A DNA stretch of 64,000 bases. Source: Rhodopirellula sp. (GTDB lineage: Bacteria > Planctomycetota > Planctomycetia > Pirellulales > Pirellulaceae). This document shows positions 18,761 to 28,522 of the stretch, piece after piece. Under the pieces are notes generated by a model. It did not search any database. It was not told where the DNA came from and worked only from the letters and a program-made list of their open reading frames with translations. Made by a program: the position numbers and the translations under genes. The first letter of the stretch is position 1; every line of letters begins with the position of its first letter. The stretch is from positions 7,272 to 71,271 of the forward strand of contig NZHC01000070.1 in the NCBI GenBank assembly GCA_002689655.1. Direction: 5' to 3'.

Positions 18761-19945
18761 ATGAAGATCCACGAATATCAGGGCAAAGAGTTATTCCGCC
18801 AAGCTGGTGTGCCAGTCCTGGAGGGAATTGTAGCCACTACACCGGAGGAAGCCGTCGCTGCCTACGAGAAACTTGGAGGCGCCATAGCGGTAGTGAAATC
18901 CCAGATTCACGCCGGCGGGCGAGGAAAAGGCACGGTGCGGGACAATCCGGACCAAAAAGGCGTGGTGGTTTGCAAAAGCAGCGACGAGGTAAAAGCCGTC
19001 GCTGCAGGTTTACTCGGAAAAACACTGGTCACGATTCAGACCGGCCCCGAGGGCAAAACCGTCAATAAAGTGTTTGTCGAAGCAGGCTGTGACATCGCCA
19101 GGGAGCTTTATCTGGGCATTGTCCTCGACCGCGCCTCCTCCCAGCCGGTCCTGATGGCCAGCACCGAGGGTGGCGTCGAGATCGAGAAGGTCGCCGAGGA
19201 AACGCCAGAGTTGATTTTCAAAGAACATTTTGATCCAGCAATCGGCTTGGAAGGCTTCCAAGTCCGAAAACTCTGCAAGAAGCTAGGAATTACTGGCCCT
19301 GCTGCGAAGGCTGCCGCCCGCTTCATGCCTGCGATCTGCCGATTCTTTGTTGACTACGATTGCTCCCTGACCGAGATCAATCCGCTGGTAATCACTGGTG
19401 ACGATCAGATGATTGCTTTGGATGCGAAAATCACCTTCGATGGCAATGCACTTTTCCGCCACAAAAACCTGCTGGAACTACGTGACCTGTCTGAAGAGGA
19501 ACCCAGCGAGGTGAGAGCCAGTGAGTCTGGACTCAGTTACGTCAAACTGGAAGGTAACATCGGCTGCCTCGTCAATGGTGCAGGACTCGCCATGTCAACG
19601 ATGGACATTATCAAGTACCACGGTGGGCAACCTGCAAACTTTCTTGATGTCGGAGGCGGGGCAAACGCCGCACAGGTCACAGAAGCATTTCGAATTCTGT
19701 TATCCGATCCCAACTGCAAGGGTGTTTTAGTCAACATCTTTGGTGGCATCGCCCGGTGTACCACCATCGCAGCCGCATTGATCGAGGCCAGCCAGACTGT
19801 CGGTTTTACTGTTCCACTCGTGGTACGGCTCGAAGGCACCGAAGTCGAAGAAGGGCGAAAAATGCTTGCTGACAGCGATGTCGACATCATTAGCGCTACG
19901 GACATTACCGATGCGGCGAAGAAGATCGTTGCAGCGGTTGGCTGA
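18761..19945 (+). CDS. sucC: succinyl-CoA ligase (ADP/GDP-forming), beta subunit
   Basis: The beta subunit of the TCA-cycle enzyme that interconverts succinyl-CoA and succinate with substrate-level phosphorylation. At 394 residues it has the normal length. It opens with the canonical [19 protein letters not shown]. The ATP-grasp part has [14 protein letters not shown] and the metal-binding region [11 protein letters not shown] ... [13 protein letters not shown]; the C-terminal ligase domain has [30 protein letters not shown] and [13 protein letters not shown]. It is followed by sucD after 82 bases on the same strand; the two subunits form the active enzyme. Confidence 0.97.
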   Translation: MKIHEYQGKELFRQAGVPVLEGIVATTPEEAVAAYEKLGGAIAVVKSQIHAGGRGKGTVRDNPDQKGVVVCKSSDEVKAVAAGLLGKTLVTIQTGPEGKTVNKVFVEAGCDIARELYLGIVLDRASSQPVLMASTEGGVEIEKVAEETPELIFKEHFDPAIGLEGFQVRKLCKKLGITGPAAKAAARFMPAICRFFVDYDCSLTEINPLVITGDDQMIALDAKITFDGNALFRHKNLLELRDLSEEEPSEVRASESGLSYVKLEGNIGCLVNGAGLAMSTMDIIKYHGGQPANFLDVGGGANAAQVTEAFRILLSDPNCKGVLVNIFGGIARCTTIAAALIEASQTVGFTVPLVVRLEGTEVEEGRKMLADSDVDIISATDITDAAKKIVAAVG

Positions 19946-20027
19946 TTGATCACAACAGATCGTTGTGATCACCAATAATAACAAGACACTCCGAATCAAC
20001 TCCCATTTTTCACAATACGATTCGAAC

Positions 20028-20903
20028 ATGAGCATTCTGGTTGACGACAATACGAAAGTCATTTGTCAGGGCATTACCGGCAACGCAGGTACCTTCCATT
20101 CACTCGGATGCCGAGATTATGGGACGAAAATGGTTGGTGGTGTCACACCTGGCAAAGGCGGCCAAAACGTTGAGGGCATCCCTGTTTTCGATACAGTCGA
20201 AGAGGCTGTAACGCAGACTGGCGCTGACGCGACCATGATCTTCGTTCCTCCCCCGTTCACTGCCGATGCTATCCTCGAGGCAGTTGATGCCGGAATCAAA
20301 GTCATTGCTGCGATCACAGAGGGAGTTCCGGTGCTCGACATGGTCCGAGTCTACGAGAAAGTACGGGCAAGTGACTCAGTGCTGATTGGGCCAAACTGTC
20401 CCGGACTGATAACGCCCGGTGCATGCAAAATCGGCATCATGCCAGGCTACATCCACAATCCTGGCAAAGTAGGAGTCATGAGTCGCAGCGGCACATTGAC
20501 CTACGAAGCTGTGTGGCAAACAAGTAATCTTGGCCTCGGTCAAAGCACCTGTGTTGGACTTGGTGGAGACCCGATCGTTGGGACAAGCTTTATCGATCTA
20601 CTCGCCCGCTACCAAGAAGATCCACAAACCGAAGCAATTCTGATGATCGGTGAGATTGGTGGTTCAGCTGAAGAGGAAGCAGCCGCTTTTGCCAAGGCAA
20701 ACGTTACCAAGCCCGTGGCCGCATTTATCGCAGGCCGTACAGCTCCTCCGGGCAAACGCATGGGTCACGCAGGTGCGATCATCAGCGGCGGAAAAGGAAC
20801 CGCCGAAGAAAAAGTGGCTGCCCTGGAAGACGCTGGCATTGTTGTTGCCCCAACCCCAGCCGACATGGGCGATGCCGTGGTCAAAGCCATCGCAAAAAGC
20901 TAA
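20028..20903 (+). CDS. sucD: succinyl-CoA ligase (ADP/GDP-forming), alpha subunit
   Basis: The CoA-binding alpha subunit of succinyl-CoA ligase, partner of sucC just upstream. ATG 20028 gives 291 residues, matching the family; a GTG 63 bases further upstream is in frame but would add a non-homologous leader. Visible motifs are the CoA-binding [16 protein letters not shown] and [35 protein letters not shown], and the phosphohistidine segment [19 protein letters not shown] near the C-terminus, which receives the phosphate from succinyl phosphate. The gene is intact and ordinary. Confidence 0.97.
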   Translation: MSILVDDNTKVICQGITGNAGTFHSLGCRDYGTKMVGGVTPGKGGQNVEGIPVFDTVEEAVTQTGADATMIFVPPPFTADAILEAVDAGIKVIAAITEGVPVLDMVRVYEKVRASDSVLIGPNCPGLITPGACKIGIMPGYIHNPGKVGVMSRSGTLTYEAVWQTSNLGLGQSTCVGLGGDPIVGTSFIDLLARYQEDPQTEAILMIGEIGGSAEEEAAAFAKANVTKPVAAFIAGRTAPPGKRMGHAGAIISGGKGTAEEKVAALEDAGIVVAPTPADMGDAVVKAIAKS

Positions 20904-20956
20904 CATCGCAACGAATGGCTGCATACAACCACTTCCGCCAGCGAACCATGGCTGAA

Positions 20957-20990
20957 GGCAGTGGACAGATGACTGCCAAGTCATGGCAGT
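20957..20990 (+). terminator. candidate terminator hairpin after sucCD
   Basis: A perfect 7-base stem, ACTGCCA (20972-20978) with TGGCAGT (20984-20990) and a 5-base loop, lies about 70 bases after the sucD stop. An upstream GGCAGT (20957-20962) could instead pair with ACTGCC, so two mutually exclusive stems are possible. The T tract after it is poor, so this may be rho-assisted or only a stabilising 3' end. Confidence 0.4.
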
Positions 20991-21127
20991 AGTTAAACTG
21001 CTGGCGAGTGTCCTAAGGCTAACGATCTCTTTGTCTGGTGCTCTCAGAGCCGGACCACTGCGCGCTTGCATTTGCCCTACGCGCGAGCTCAGGAAGTGTC
21101 ACTTCGGACTTGCCCGTCGAATCCCGG

Positions 21128-21568
21128 TTACCTGATCGCAATGCTTGCGTAGTATGCCATCAATCCGCCGCGGGCCGTCCACAACACGGTGCGTATCCAA
21201 TTACTGTTGACCAGCCGACGATAAGTTACTTCGTCAAAACCACTGAGTAATTGAGTATGACAAGGGATCTGCAACAGAACAGTGGAGAGCCAAATTAGCC
21301 CAATCAGAACGAGTCCAACGAGCGCAGCCCACCTTGGAAAGCAGTCGGGTGCTGCGACAAGCAACAAGACGGCAGTCGCCAACTCAAACAGCATGGGCAC
21401 ACCAACGATCGGGGTGATAAGCCGATTGTGGTCAGCCTCATACTGCTGAAATTGCTCAAGCCCCACACGGTCGAACATGTTGTAGTGCACAATCTGCACC
21501 ATCCAGATCAGACCAACCATGTACCAAGTCGCAATCAGATTCACTACAAAAACGGCAGATCCATTCAT
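21128..21568 (-). CDS. small hypothetical integral membrane protein, four helices
   Basis: 146 residues with four hydrophobic helices: about 5-27 (VFVVNLIATWYMVGLIWMV), 52-72 (TPIVGVPMLFELATAVLLLVA), 80-100 and 125-143. Conserved-looking features between helices are QYEADHNRLITPIV and LLQIPCHTQLLSGFDE, in which the polar His/Glu residues could form a membrane-embedded site. I do not recognise the family with confidence. The start ATG (21568) overlaps the stop of the upstream SRPBCC-epimerase gene by four bases (ATGA), so it is co-translated with it. A role linked to that epimerase is plausible but not shown. Confidence 0.8.
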   Translation of the reverse strand: MNGSAVFVVNLIATWYMVGLIWMVQIVHYNMFDRVGLEQFQQYEADHNRLITPIVGVPMLFELATAVLLLVAAPDCFPRWAALVGLVLIGLIWLSTVLLQIPCHTQLLSGFDEVTYRRLVNSNWIRTVLWTARGGLMAYYASIAIR

Positions 21569-22944
21569 TCTGTCGACTCAAGTCTTTCCCGGCCAAGGCT
21601 GTATTTCAGAAATTGCGTCAGGTCGTTGAAACGGTATCTGTAGCCCGACTCCGTTAGTTTGCTCGGTTTCACTCGCGCACTGGACAACAGCAAAGCATCT
21701 GCCATCTCACCCATTGCAGCTCGCAACATGAATGCGGGGGCTGGGAAGAGCGCCGGTCGACCGATCACGTGGCCCAATGTTTTTGCAAAGCCTGCATTAG
21801 TAACTGGATCACTGGAGACGAAATTCACAGGCCCTGACAACGATGACTCAGCAATCGCGTGATAAATCGCTCCGAGCACATCGTCCAAAGCGATCCAACT
21901 CCACCACTGCTTTCCGTTCCCTAGTGAGCCTCCGGCAAACTTCGCTGGGGTCAGCATTTTCTGCAAGGCACCACCTTTCGGTGAAAGCACCAAACCAAAA
22001 CGTGCGTTAACGACGCGGATCCCTGCCTCTATTGCGGGCAGACAGGCGTTTTCCCATTCGCGGGCGACGTCAGCAAGAAAGTCATTTCCCAAGTCCGATG
22101 ACTCGTTGAGCGGCTCATCGCCACGACTACCATAGATGCCTGTTGCTGAGGCGCAAATCAACACCTCAGGCTTCGTATCCAGCTTCGCTAATGATTCGCA
22201 TAGCGAACGAGTGTTCTGCACGCGACTGTCCCGAATCTGACGTTTGGTCTCTTCGCTCCATCGCCCAGAAGCAATCGGCTTGCCAGCTAAGTGAACAACC
22301 ACATCTGTATCTGCTAATTTCGCTGCCTCACCTGACCAAGCCGCAATTGTGTTCTGCTTGGACCCCGCATCACTGCTGTGTTTGCGGACAATCGGAATCA
22401 CCTCGTGCCCGAGTAGCGTCAGCAGTGAACCAAGTTGCTTCCCAACCAACCCCGTGCTGCCCGAGATAGCAACACGCTTGACGGCCAATGGGTGCTCAGC
22501 CTGAAGAGTCAAATCATCACGGGTGACGCGATGCCGATAGGCAAACATCGATTCGATTTTGCCTAGTGCTGTCTTGCTCCCCAGCAGTCTACCGATCGCA
22601 CCGAGCGGAACTTCAAAATCAATTTGATCCGTCAGAGCTGAATGGTCACCAACGGTCTCAAAATGGTGACGGTGACACCACTTGGCAAACGGCCCCGAGA
22701 GTTGAGTGTCGGCAAAAAGGCGTGGAGGTTCATAAACCGTATGCTCAGCGACCCATCGTATTGGCACGCCAAAAACAGATGTTTTCAGCACAACTTCACT
22801 ACCAACAGCGAGACTGTTATCTGTTTTTTCCACTTCGACAGATTCCCACGGAGGCACCAGTCTTTCTAAAGCCCCGCGACGTTCGTGGTACGCGAATGCA
22901 TCTTCCACCGATACCGGAAGCGGGGAGGATACTACATATTTCAT
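21565..22944 (-). CDS. SRPBCC lipid-binding domain fused to TIGR01777-type SDR epimerase
   Basis: A 459-residue two-domain protein. Residues about 1-145 are an SRPBCC/START-like ligand-binding domain (SVEDAFAYHERRGALERLVPPWESV ... ALTDQIDFEVPLG). The rest is the atypical short-chain epimerase family TIGR01777 (YfcH/SulA-like): NAD-binding AISGSTGLVGKQLGSLL, VVHLAGKPI, LICASATGIYG, and RFGLVLSPKGGALQKMLTPAKFAGGSLGNGKQWWSWI. Both halves are complete, and the fusion occurs elsewhere in bacteria. ATG 22944 is chosen over an in-frame GTG at 22983 because the domain starts there. The substrate is unknown. It is the first gene of a coupled pair with the small membrane protein. Confidence 0.88.
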   Translation of the reverse strand: MKYVVSSPLPVSVEDAFAYHERRGALERLVPPWESVEVEKTDNSLAVGSEVVLKTSVFGVPIRWVAEHTVYEPPRLFADTQLSGPFAKWCHRHHFETVGDHSALTDQIDFEVPLGAIGRLLGSKTALGKIESMFAYRHRVTRDDLTLQAEHPLAVKRVAISGSTGLVGKQLGSLLTLLGHEVIPIVRKHSSDAGSKQNTIAAWSGEAAKLADTDVVVHLAGKPIASGRWSEETKRQIRDSRVQNTRSLCESLAKLDTKPEVLICASATGIYGSRGDEPLNESSDLGNDFLADVAREWENACLPAIEAGIRVVNARFGLVLSPKGGALQKMLTPAKFAGGSLGNGKQWWSWIALDDVLGAIYHAIAESSLSGPVNFVSSDPVTNAGFAKTLGHVIGRPALFPAPAFMLRAAMGEMADALLLSSARVKPSKLTESGYRYRFNDLTQFLKYSLGRERLESTE

Positions 22945-23027
22945 GGCGTACTCGTAGGGGTTAATTCTCACGACTCTGGTCACTGCGCGGCATTATTGCC
23001 CTCAGTCAAGCGATTCTGATTTGCCCG

Positions 23028-24908
23028 TCATTTGTTCCAATGGCCGAAACGATTTTTCTTTTCAGCAGGTGCCCCCTGTTGCTTGGCATCGAGTGTGGAA
23101 ATCCCCTCGCTGTACAACATTTCCCCGCTGTAACCGTCATAGAAAGTAACAACCACCTGAGGCTCATCGTAGGCCACGAATTGGTACCCTGATCCTGCGG
23201 GCCGGCCAGCCTTTACAATGTTATTGACTGAAATCACGGAATACACGGTATGCCGTTGCCGCAGATAATGCACATTGTCCGGATAACCACCCAGCCACTT
23301 AATTTTGATGGTGCGACCTGCGCTATCAAACCAGCCTCCCAAAGGAGGTAAGCCTGCCGTACCGATCGGGTGATTGGCAGAATTCACAGGTGATACAAGG
23401 AACTCCCAGACATTGTCGGTAATCTGAGCTGCCACGGGATGATGCACATCCCCAGTAAGTAACAACACTGGTTTCTCGATTTGATCTAACACCTGTGTCA
23501 GTTCTTCACGCTCATGAACATACCCGCAATAACCATCTCCTTTCGATTCGGTGCTCTCACCTCGCATGTGATAGGCGCTGTGATAGATAAACCAGGGATC
23601 GGGTGAGATCACGAATAAAAACTCGGCAGAACTCTTGGTCACGGTTTCAATGAACCATTTTTTCTGCACATCACCGAGAACATGTCGATCTTTATCTTGA
23701 GCATGCGCAACACCTTTGAACTTGCTTCTTTCACCCCGGGTATCGAGAAAAACAAAGTGGCAATTCCCGACAATCTTGTCGAAATAGTGATGAGTACCGA
23801 TGCTGTAGGGAGCCGACCCAGAAACTTTTGCAGCCGGCTCGATTTGCAAGTGAGTCGCATCAATGACACGCTTAACCCGATAGACTCCTGCGTTCTTTCC
23901 TCCGCGGAGCCCCAAAGAGGGCTTGGCTGCACCCTTGATGTAAGGGCCAACGTGCAAGGTACTAACCTGACGTAAATCCAATTTGGTGAAATCAGCCTGC
24001 AAATCGTGCAGGACATTGGATTTCTCCTCAAAGTCGCCTGTACCGAACCGAACCGGCATTCGCTGCCCGTGCTCACCGTTCGCCCAATCAGCGTAGTACT
24101 GCCAGACTCTTATCGCAGGATCACGCACAAGATAATTGCCATCTCCCAACCCAACTTCGCCACTGCCATCAATGTTGTCGGTCACTTCGTGATCGTTGTA
24201 CATCGTCAACATCGGCACGTAACGCAATAAGCGATTCAGGGAACGCCCGCGTTCCAGATAGAGTTTGTAATTGTTCTCTATTCCGAGCGTTGTACCGTCA
24301 AGAGTCTCTTCATAACTGTAGTCACCATTGACAATATGAAATGAGACACGGTCTCGATGTTTTTCCCAAATCGTATTGAAGGCTGGCGGGTTCGGATAAA
24401 TCCCATACGTTTTGCCAGGTGATCGCTGACGCTGACAAGCACCAATTGAGAAACTGAAATTGAATTTACCTTGAGGATTGAACTGATGAGCATAACTATC
24501 CTTGCCGGGTAACGTGCGAAATGTGGGCCATGGATCCTTGAATTCTGCTCGCAAGTCGATGACTTCTCCCCCGACGCGAATCGCGTAGGCGTATTCCGTA
24601 TTGGGATACAAATCGCTGACCTCGACAAATCCAGTGAAGTCCTCCGCTGGATCTGTTCGTCCGCGGTGCACCTTGGCATTTTCAAACGGCGGACGCCTGG
24701 GACGAATCAATACTTCAAACTCAATCTCCGATTCAGCACGTAACCAGACACGGACTGACTCCGCGGTGACATCGCCAAGCACCGGACCGTGCGTCACTGC
24801 TGTGCTTTGACGCGGTACAACATGGTTCGCTACTGGATCAGGCCAACTCAAATCCTGCGCTACGACAACCACAGGCAAGAAAACACAAAAACACAAAATC
24901 GATTTCAT
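23028..24908 (-). CDS. phoD: secreted PhoD-like alkaline phosphatase/phosphodiesterase
   Basis: About 626 residues. A Sec signal peptide (MKSILCFCVFLPVVVVAQ) leads into an N-terminal fibronectin-like domain (about 40-130, GPVLGDVTAESVRVWLRAES ... LYPNTEYAYAI) and then the metallophosphatase. Metal-site blocks are FSIGACQ, HIVNGDYSYEE, MYNDHEVTDN, FLDTRGERS and LLTGDVHHP. The family hydrolyses phosphate mono- or diesters outside the cytoplasm using Fe/Ca. ATG 24908 opens the signal peptide; six extra residues upstream are in frame. No pho box was recognised in the 320-base upstream gap. It is larger than classical PhoD by insertions around residues 330-400. Confidence 0.88.
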   Translation of the reverse strand: MKSILCFCVFLPVVVVAQDLSWPDPVANHVVPRQSTAVTHGPVLGDVTAESVRVWLRAESEIEFEVLIRPRRPPFENAKVHRGRTDPAEDFTGFVEVSDLYPNTEYAYAIRVGGEVIDLRAEFKDPWPTFRTLPGKDSYAHQFNPQGKFNFSFSIGACQRQRSPGKTYGIYPNPPAFNTIWEKHRDRVSFHIVNGDYSYEETLDGTTLGIENNYKLYLERGRSLNRLLRYVPMLTMYNDHEVTDNIDGSGEVGLGDGNYLVRDPAIRVWQYYADWANGEHGQRMPVRFGTGDFEEKSNVLHDLQADFTKLDLRQVSTLHVGPYIKGAAKPSLGLRGGKNAGVYRVKRVIDATHLQIEPAAKVSGSAPYSIGTHHYFDKIVGNCHFVFLDTRGERSKFKGVAHAQDKDRHVLGDVQKKWFIETVTKSSAEFLFVISPDPWFIYHSAYHMRGESTESKGDGYCGYVHEREELTQVLDQIEKPVLLLTGDVHHPVAAQITDNVWEFLVSPVNSANHPIGTAGLPPLGGWFDSAGRTIKIKWLGGYPDNVHYLRQRHTVYSVISVNNIVKAGRPAGSGYQFVAYDEPQVVVTFYDGYSGEMLYSEGISTLDAKQQGAPAEKKNRFGHWNK

Positions 24909-25228
24909 CAAAGCATCAGCCCTCACTTAGCGTCATCCGGCTCATCCTCAGAGCAGCGGAAAATCCTCGTCATTCATCCCACAAACATGCCACCTTATCA
25001 TGATGGGCTGCTGCAAGAAGATCCCAGCATCAACCAAAGAGCATAATCCCAATAGCGGAAACGGGATATCTCGATGACCCAACTCTCAGTCAGTACGTTC
25101 CGATGAAGTGAAATTGGGATGCGCGAGTAAAAGAGATTGAGGACGTACTTACAAACAGCGTCGCAAGCATTGACTTATTCCAATCTGACACCGCCGCTTC
25201 GCAAATGAGGCCCCAAAATGCCACACGA
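24909..25228. other. 320-base intergenic region upstream of phoD
   Basis: It lies between the DUF1501 gene and phoD, both on the minus strand. It must carry the phoD promoter. I see no convincing open reading frame, no strong hairpin and no clear direct-repeat pho-box pattern. Confidence 0.5.
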
Positions 25229-26557
25229 CTAGCTGTCAAGAATGGCTTCGATCGGTTTTCCCTCACTGCGTTTCATAGGACGTCCAATGGGAGTCTCAAG
25301 TTCTTCTTCGTGATCAACACCCAAGGCAGTCAAAATGGTTGCATGCAGATCACCAACCGTGACTGGATTTACGACGTCAGCCATCGGCTTATCAGGATCA
25401 AGCGTTGGCTTTTCAGCAGTCTCACCGTACAGCCCAGCCCTTCGAATGCCACAGCCTGCCAAGAGAACTGAAAAACCGTGCGGCCAATGATCACGTCCCT
25501 CAGCGGGGTTGATCGTGGGGGTACGTCCGAATTCTCCCCCGCACACAACAAGTGTTGTCTCGAGAAGGTCACGTTCCTCGAGACGTTTCAGGAGTGCGGA
25601 TAAAGCAGGATCAAGTTTTCCGCAAGCAGATGACTGCAACGAGTGGTTTGTGATGTGGGAGTCCCAACCGCCGAGTGACACCTCAACACAGCGTGCCCCA
25701 ACTTCAATCAGTCGTGTAGCTGCCAACACGCCACGACCAAACGGACTATCACCAAAAGATTCCAGCACCTGTTTCGGCTCAGCTGAAACATCAAATGCTC
25801 CCAACTGCTGACTGGACATCATTCGCAACGCCCCCTCCGTCACAGTGCGATGTAGCGTTCTTGTTGTTTCCAACTGCCGGAGCCGTCCTCTTTGAAATTC
25901 ACTCTCTACAACATCGTATAGATCAGCAACCCGCTGTTCGAAGCGAGGTTCAGGAACGGAACGACGTATATCAGGGACCGGTTGAGCAGGATCGTAAATT
26001 TTGAAGGCATCGTAAGCCGCACCCAAGTACCCCCCACGTCCTGGAAAGCCATTTGGCACGATTGAAATGTGGCGTGGAATATCGGCCCCGCCCTGATCTG
26101 CATGGCACAACACAGCGCCCACGGAAGGATGTTTCAACGTAGGATCTGGCCGATACCCAGTTTTAATATTATAAACCGCACGTTCGTGATCGCCCTCTTT
26201 GCTGGTAACACTGCGGACCAGCGACGCAAGATGCATCTGCTCAGCGGTCTGCGGCAACAACTCAGAAATCTGCAGCCCACTGACGGACGTACTGATCGCC
26301 GAAGCATCTCCACCATACCGGCCCCCGGGATGCGGATCAAAAGTTTCAAGTTGACTTGGACCGCCTTGCAACCACAACAGGATTACACTCTTAGGCTTCG
26401 CTGGATCCGTTGCTCCTGACTCATCCGCCATCGCCAATCGTCGAGCGATCGAGGACATCATCATACCGCCGGCACCAGCACCAAGCAGTGTCCGACGTGA
26501 CAGATGTACCTGCGAATTGCAGAATGCGTCGTGATTGAACTGATCATTGATAGACAT
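25229..26557 (-). CDS. DUF1501 protein with Tat signal (sulfatase-like fold)
   Basis: 442 residues. A twin-arginine signal lies near the start (HLSRRTLLGAGAGGMMMSSIARR), so the protein is exported folded. DUF1501 motifs are clear: KSVILLWLQGGPSQLETFDPHP, SLVRSVTSKEGDHERAVYNIKTGYRP, GVLAATRLIEVGARCVEVSLGGWDSHITNH, CGGEFGRTPTIN, GRDHWPHGFSVLLAGCGI. The fold is related to alkaline phosphatases and sulfatases, but the reaction is not established. It sits 26 bases after the DUF1549/DUF1553 gene; this pairing is recurrent in planctomycetes, where the two are presumed to act together in the periplasm, possibly on sulfated or complex polysaccharides. Confidence 0.92.
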   Translation of the reverse strand: MSINDQFNHDAFCNSQVHLSRRTLLGAGAGGMMMSSIARRLAMADESGATDPAKPKSVILLWLQGGPSQLETFDPHPGGRYGGDASAISTSVSGLQISELLPQTAEQMHLASLVRSVTSKEGDHERAVYNIKTGYRPDPTLKHPSVGAVLCHADQGGADIPRHISIVPNGFPGRGGYLGAAYDAFKIYDPAQPVPDIRRSVPEPRFEQRVADLYDVVESEFQRGRLRQLETTRTLHRTVTEGALRMMSSQQLGAFDVSAEPKQVLESFGDSPFGRGVLAATRLIEVGARCVEVSLGGWDSHITNHSLQSSACGKLDPALSALLKRLEERDLLETTLVVCGGEFGRTPTINPAEGRDHWPHGFSVLLAGCGIRRAGLYGETAEKPTLDPDKPMADVVNPVTVGDLHATILTALGVDHEEELETPIGRPMKRSEGKPIEAILDS

Positions 26558-26583
26558 GGGGATCGCCTAAGCATTCCTGAGAA

Positions 26584-28296
26584 CTAATGATTCCACGCAA
26601 GTTCGCTACTATTCAACAGGACCCACACAAGATCCTCGATCGCCTTCTCTGTGTCTTCAGAGCAGTCAATCCTCGACACGAAGTGTTCTTTTTCAACTGG
26701 TGTCGGATGACGATTGAGAGAAGACAAATAAAGCAAATCAACTATTTGCTGGCTGTCAGTCGCAAACATTCCCGCGTGCGCTGATGCATTCAGCAATGGG
26801 TTGGCCTCAACCAAATCACGCAGCAGCTCACCATTCATCATCAAAAGTCGCTGCGTTATAGTAATACTATCACTGTTGAATTCATCTTCACCGACATCAC
26901 CATACTGCGTCACAAAATCATTTGCACCCGCCATTGTTTGCAATTGCAGGAACAGTGACGATTCCCGATCAGTCGTCTTAATCCTTGCCGCCTGAATGAT
27001 CGCACCAGCCACTTGCTCAGGCCGAAGACGGACCAAAGGGAATACGGCAAAGTTGTGCTCATGCTCGGAAGTGATTTCAAATCCGGCTCTGCTACCTGCA
27101 CGAAACGCTTCGGATGCAGCGATCACACGGATCAGCCTTCTTAAATTGAACCCATGAGCAACAAAGTCGCGAGCCAACAAATCCATCATCGGGTGACACG
27201 GTTCATCGAGAGGCAGGTTATCGACAGCCTCTCCCATCGAGCGACCGAACATCAAAGCCCATACGTGACTTATTGCGGCGCGGGCCGCCTGCATATTGTC
27301 TGGATGCGTGACCCAAGTCGCCAAGCGAGCGCGTGGCTTACCCTTTTCGGGTAATAGCTCAGGCAAGAAAGGAACCCCCGCCTGCACATCGGTTTCTTCA
27401 TCATCGTTCAAATACTTGTAGACATAGTCGACTTCACCATCACGCACACCCTGCAACCCATTCGTCTTTGCAGAAGTAAAGAAGGCTGCCAGCTGATGAA
27501 AATCCTGTTGCATTCCTTCTCGCAGATCTGTTCCATGACCAAGATTGACATTGCCCAAAAAGTCGTTGTGACACTGAAGACAGTCAATCCGTAAACCAAG
27601 AAAAACCCGAGAGGTGCGAGCAGCCAAGCGAATTGGATCTGCACTTCCGTCATTGCTATCGAAAGTAGCTGTCAAGAAGTTGACCTGGGGCTTGTCAGTC
27701 CAAAGCCCCTCTGCAGTCAAAAGCTCCCTAACAAAGCGATCGTAACGCTGGTTTGCGGCAAAAACTTCTGCCAACCAAATTCGGAACCGTCGTCGACGAT
27801 ACACGATGAACTGCCCACCATCTGTCCCAACAAGAAATCGGCTCCAACGTTCAGCCCAATAATGATGAAAGCGTTGATCCTCTAACAGATTCTCCAAATG
27901 CACGCGTTCACGTTTGGATTCTTCAATCTGCTCAAGACCTCTGATCTCCTCTAGCGACAAGCCATTACCAACCAGTGCAAGCGATAGTCGGCGACAAATC
28001 GTCAGCCAATCGGCTGGCTCGGAGTGATCCAAACCCAGACTCGCCAATCTTTGCAGACGCTCTGCGTTGATCTCTTGGACTACAGGACGAAGCGATTCCT
28101 GAATACGACTGACTGCGGACATCGAAACTGGGGCGACCCGGAGAGAGCCGTTAGTACTTTCATCTGCCAAAGAAGCGATCTCTGGCTGACGATTTCCTGA
28201 CAAGCCTGCTACCAAATACCCAAAGGCCAGTGACAGCAAAAGTACAAACCAAGTCCAGCGGAGGCTAGCGGTTGTGAGATTGCGGAGTTTGCTCAT
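26584..28296 (-). CDS. DUF1549/DUF1553 planctomycete cytochrome-like protein, short form
   Basis: About 570 residues. An N-terminal membrane anchor or signal (LRWTWFVLLLSLAFGYLVAGL) is followed by the DUF1549 region (about 75-270). This includes the c-haem-type motif CLQCHND and WAERWSRFLVG. The DUF1553 region follows (ARLATWVTHPDNMQAARAAISHVWALMFGRSM ... LLARDFVAHGFNLRRLIRVIAASEAF, then the C-terminal LNRHPTPVEKEHF). It is at the short end for the family: the separate N-terminal cytochrome domain (PSCyt1) often present is absent. ATG 28296 has CGGAAA upstream. It is the first gene of the pair with the Tat-exported DUF1501 protein. Confidence 0.9.
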   Translation of the reverse strand: MSKLRNLTTASLRWTWFVLLLSLAFGYLVAGLSGNRQPEIASLADESTNGSLRVAPVSMSAVSRIQESLRPVVQEINAERLQRLASLGLDHSEPADWLTICRRLSLALVGNGLSLEEIRGLEQIEESKRERVHLENLLEDQRFHHYWAERWSRFLVGTDGGQFIVYRRRRFRIWLAEVFAANQRYDRFVRELLTAEGLWTDKPQVNFLTATFDSNDGSADPIRLAARTSRVFLGLRIDCLQCHNDFLGNVNLGHGTDLREGMQQDFHQLAAFFTSAKTNGLQGVRDGEVDYVYKYLNDDEETDVQAGVPFLPELLPEKGKPRARLATWVTHPDNMQAARAAISHVWALMFGRSMGEAVDNLPLDEPCHPMMDLLARDFVAHGFNLRRLIRVIAASEAFRAGSRAGFEITSEHEHNFAVFPLVRLRPEQVAGAIIQAARIKTTDRESSLFLQLQTMAGANDFVTQYGDVGEDEFNSDSITITQRLLMMNGELLRDLVEANPLLNASAHAGMFATDSQQIVDLLYLSSLNRHPTPVEKEHFVSRIDCSEDTEKAIEDLVWVLLNSSELAWNH

Positions 28297-28522
28297 CAGT
28301 AAGATTTCCGATTCTGAGTACAACCACAGGCAAGAGCAGATTCGCGGAAGCGGAGAAGCTTTGATTATCCGTCGAAAGAACCAGGATCACACCCCTATTC
28401 TGTCAAATTAGCAGCCTGAAGATTCATTTTTCCACAAAACGGTCCGCTGCGAACATTGATCAAGAACGCACAACCCATGCACGTAGAAACCGCAAGTTGG
28501 GGAGACCAAAGGTACGCCCCGG

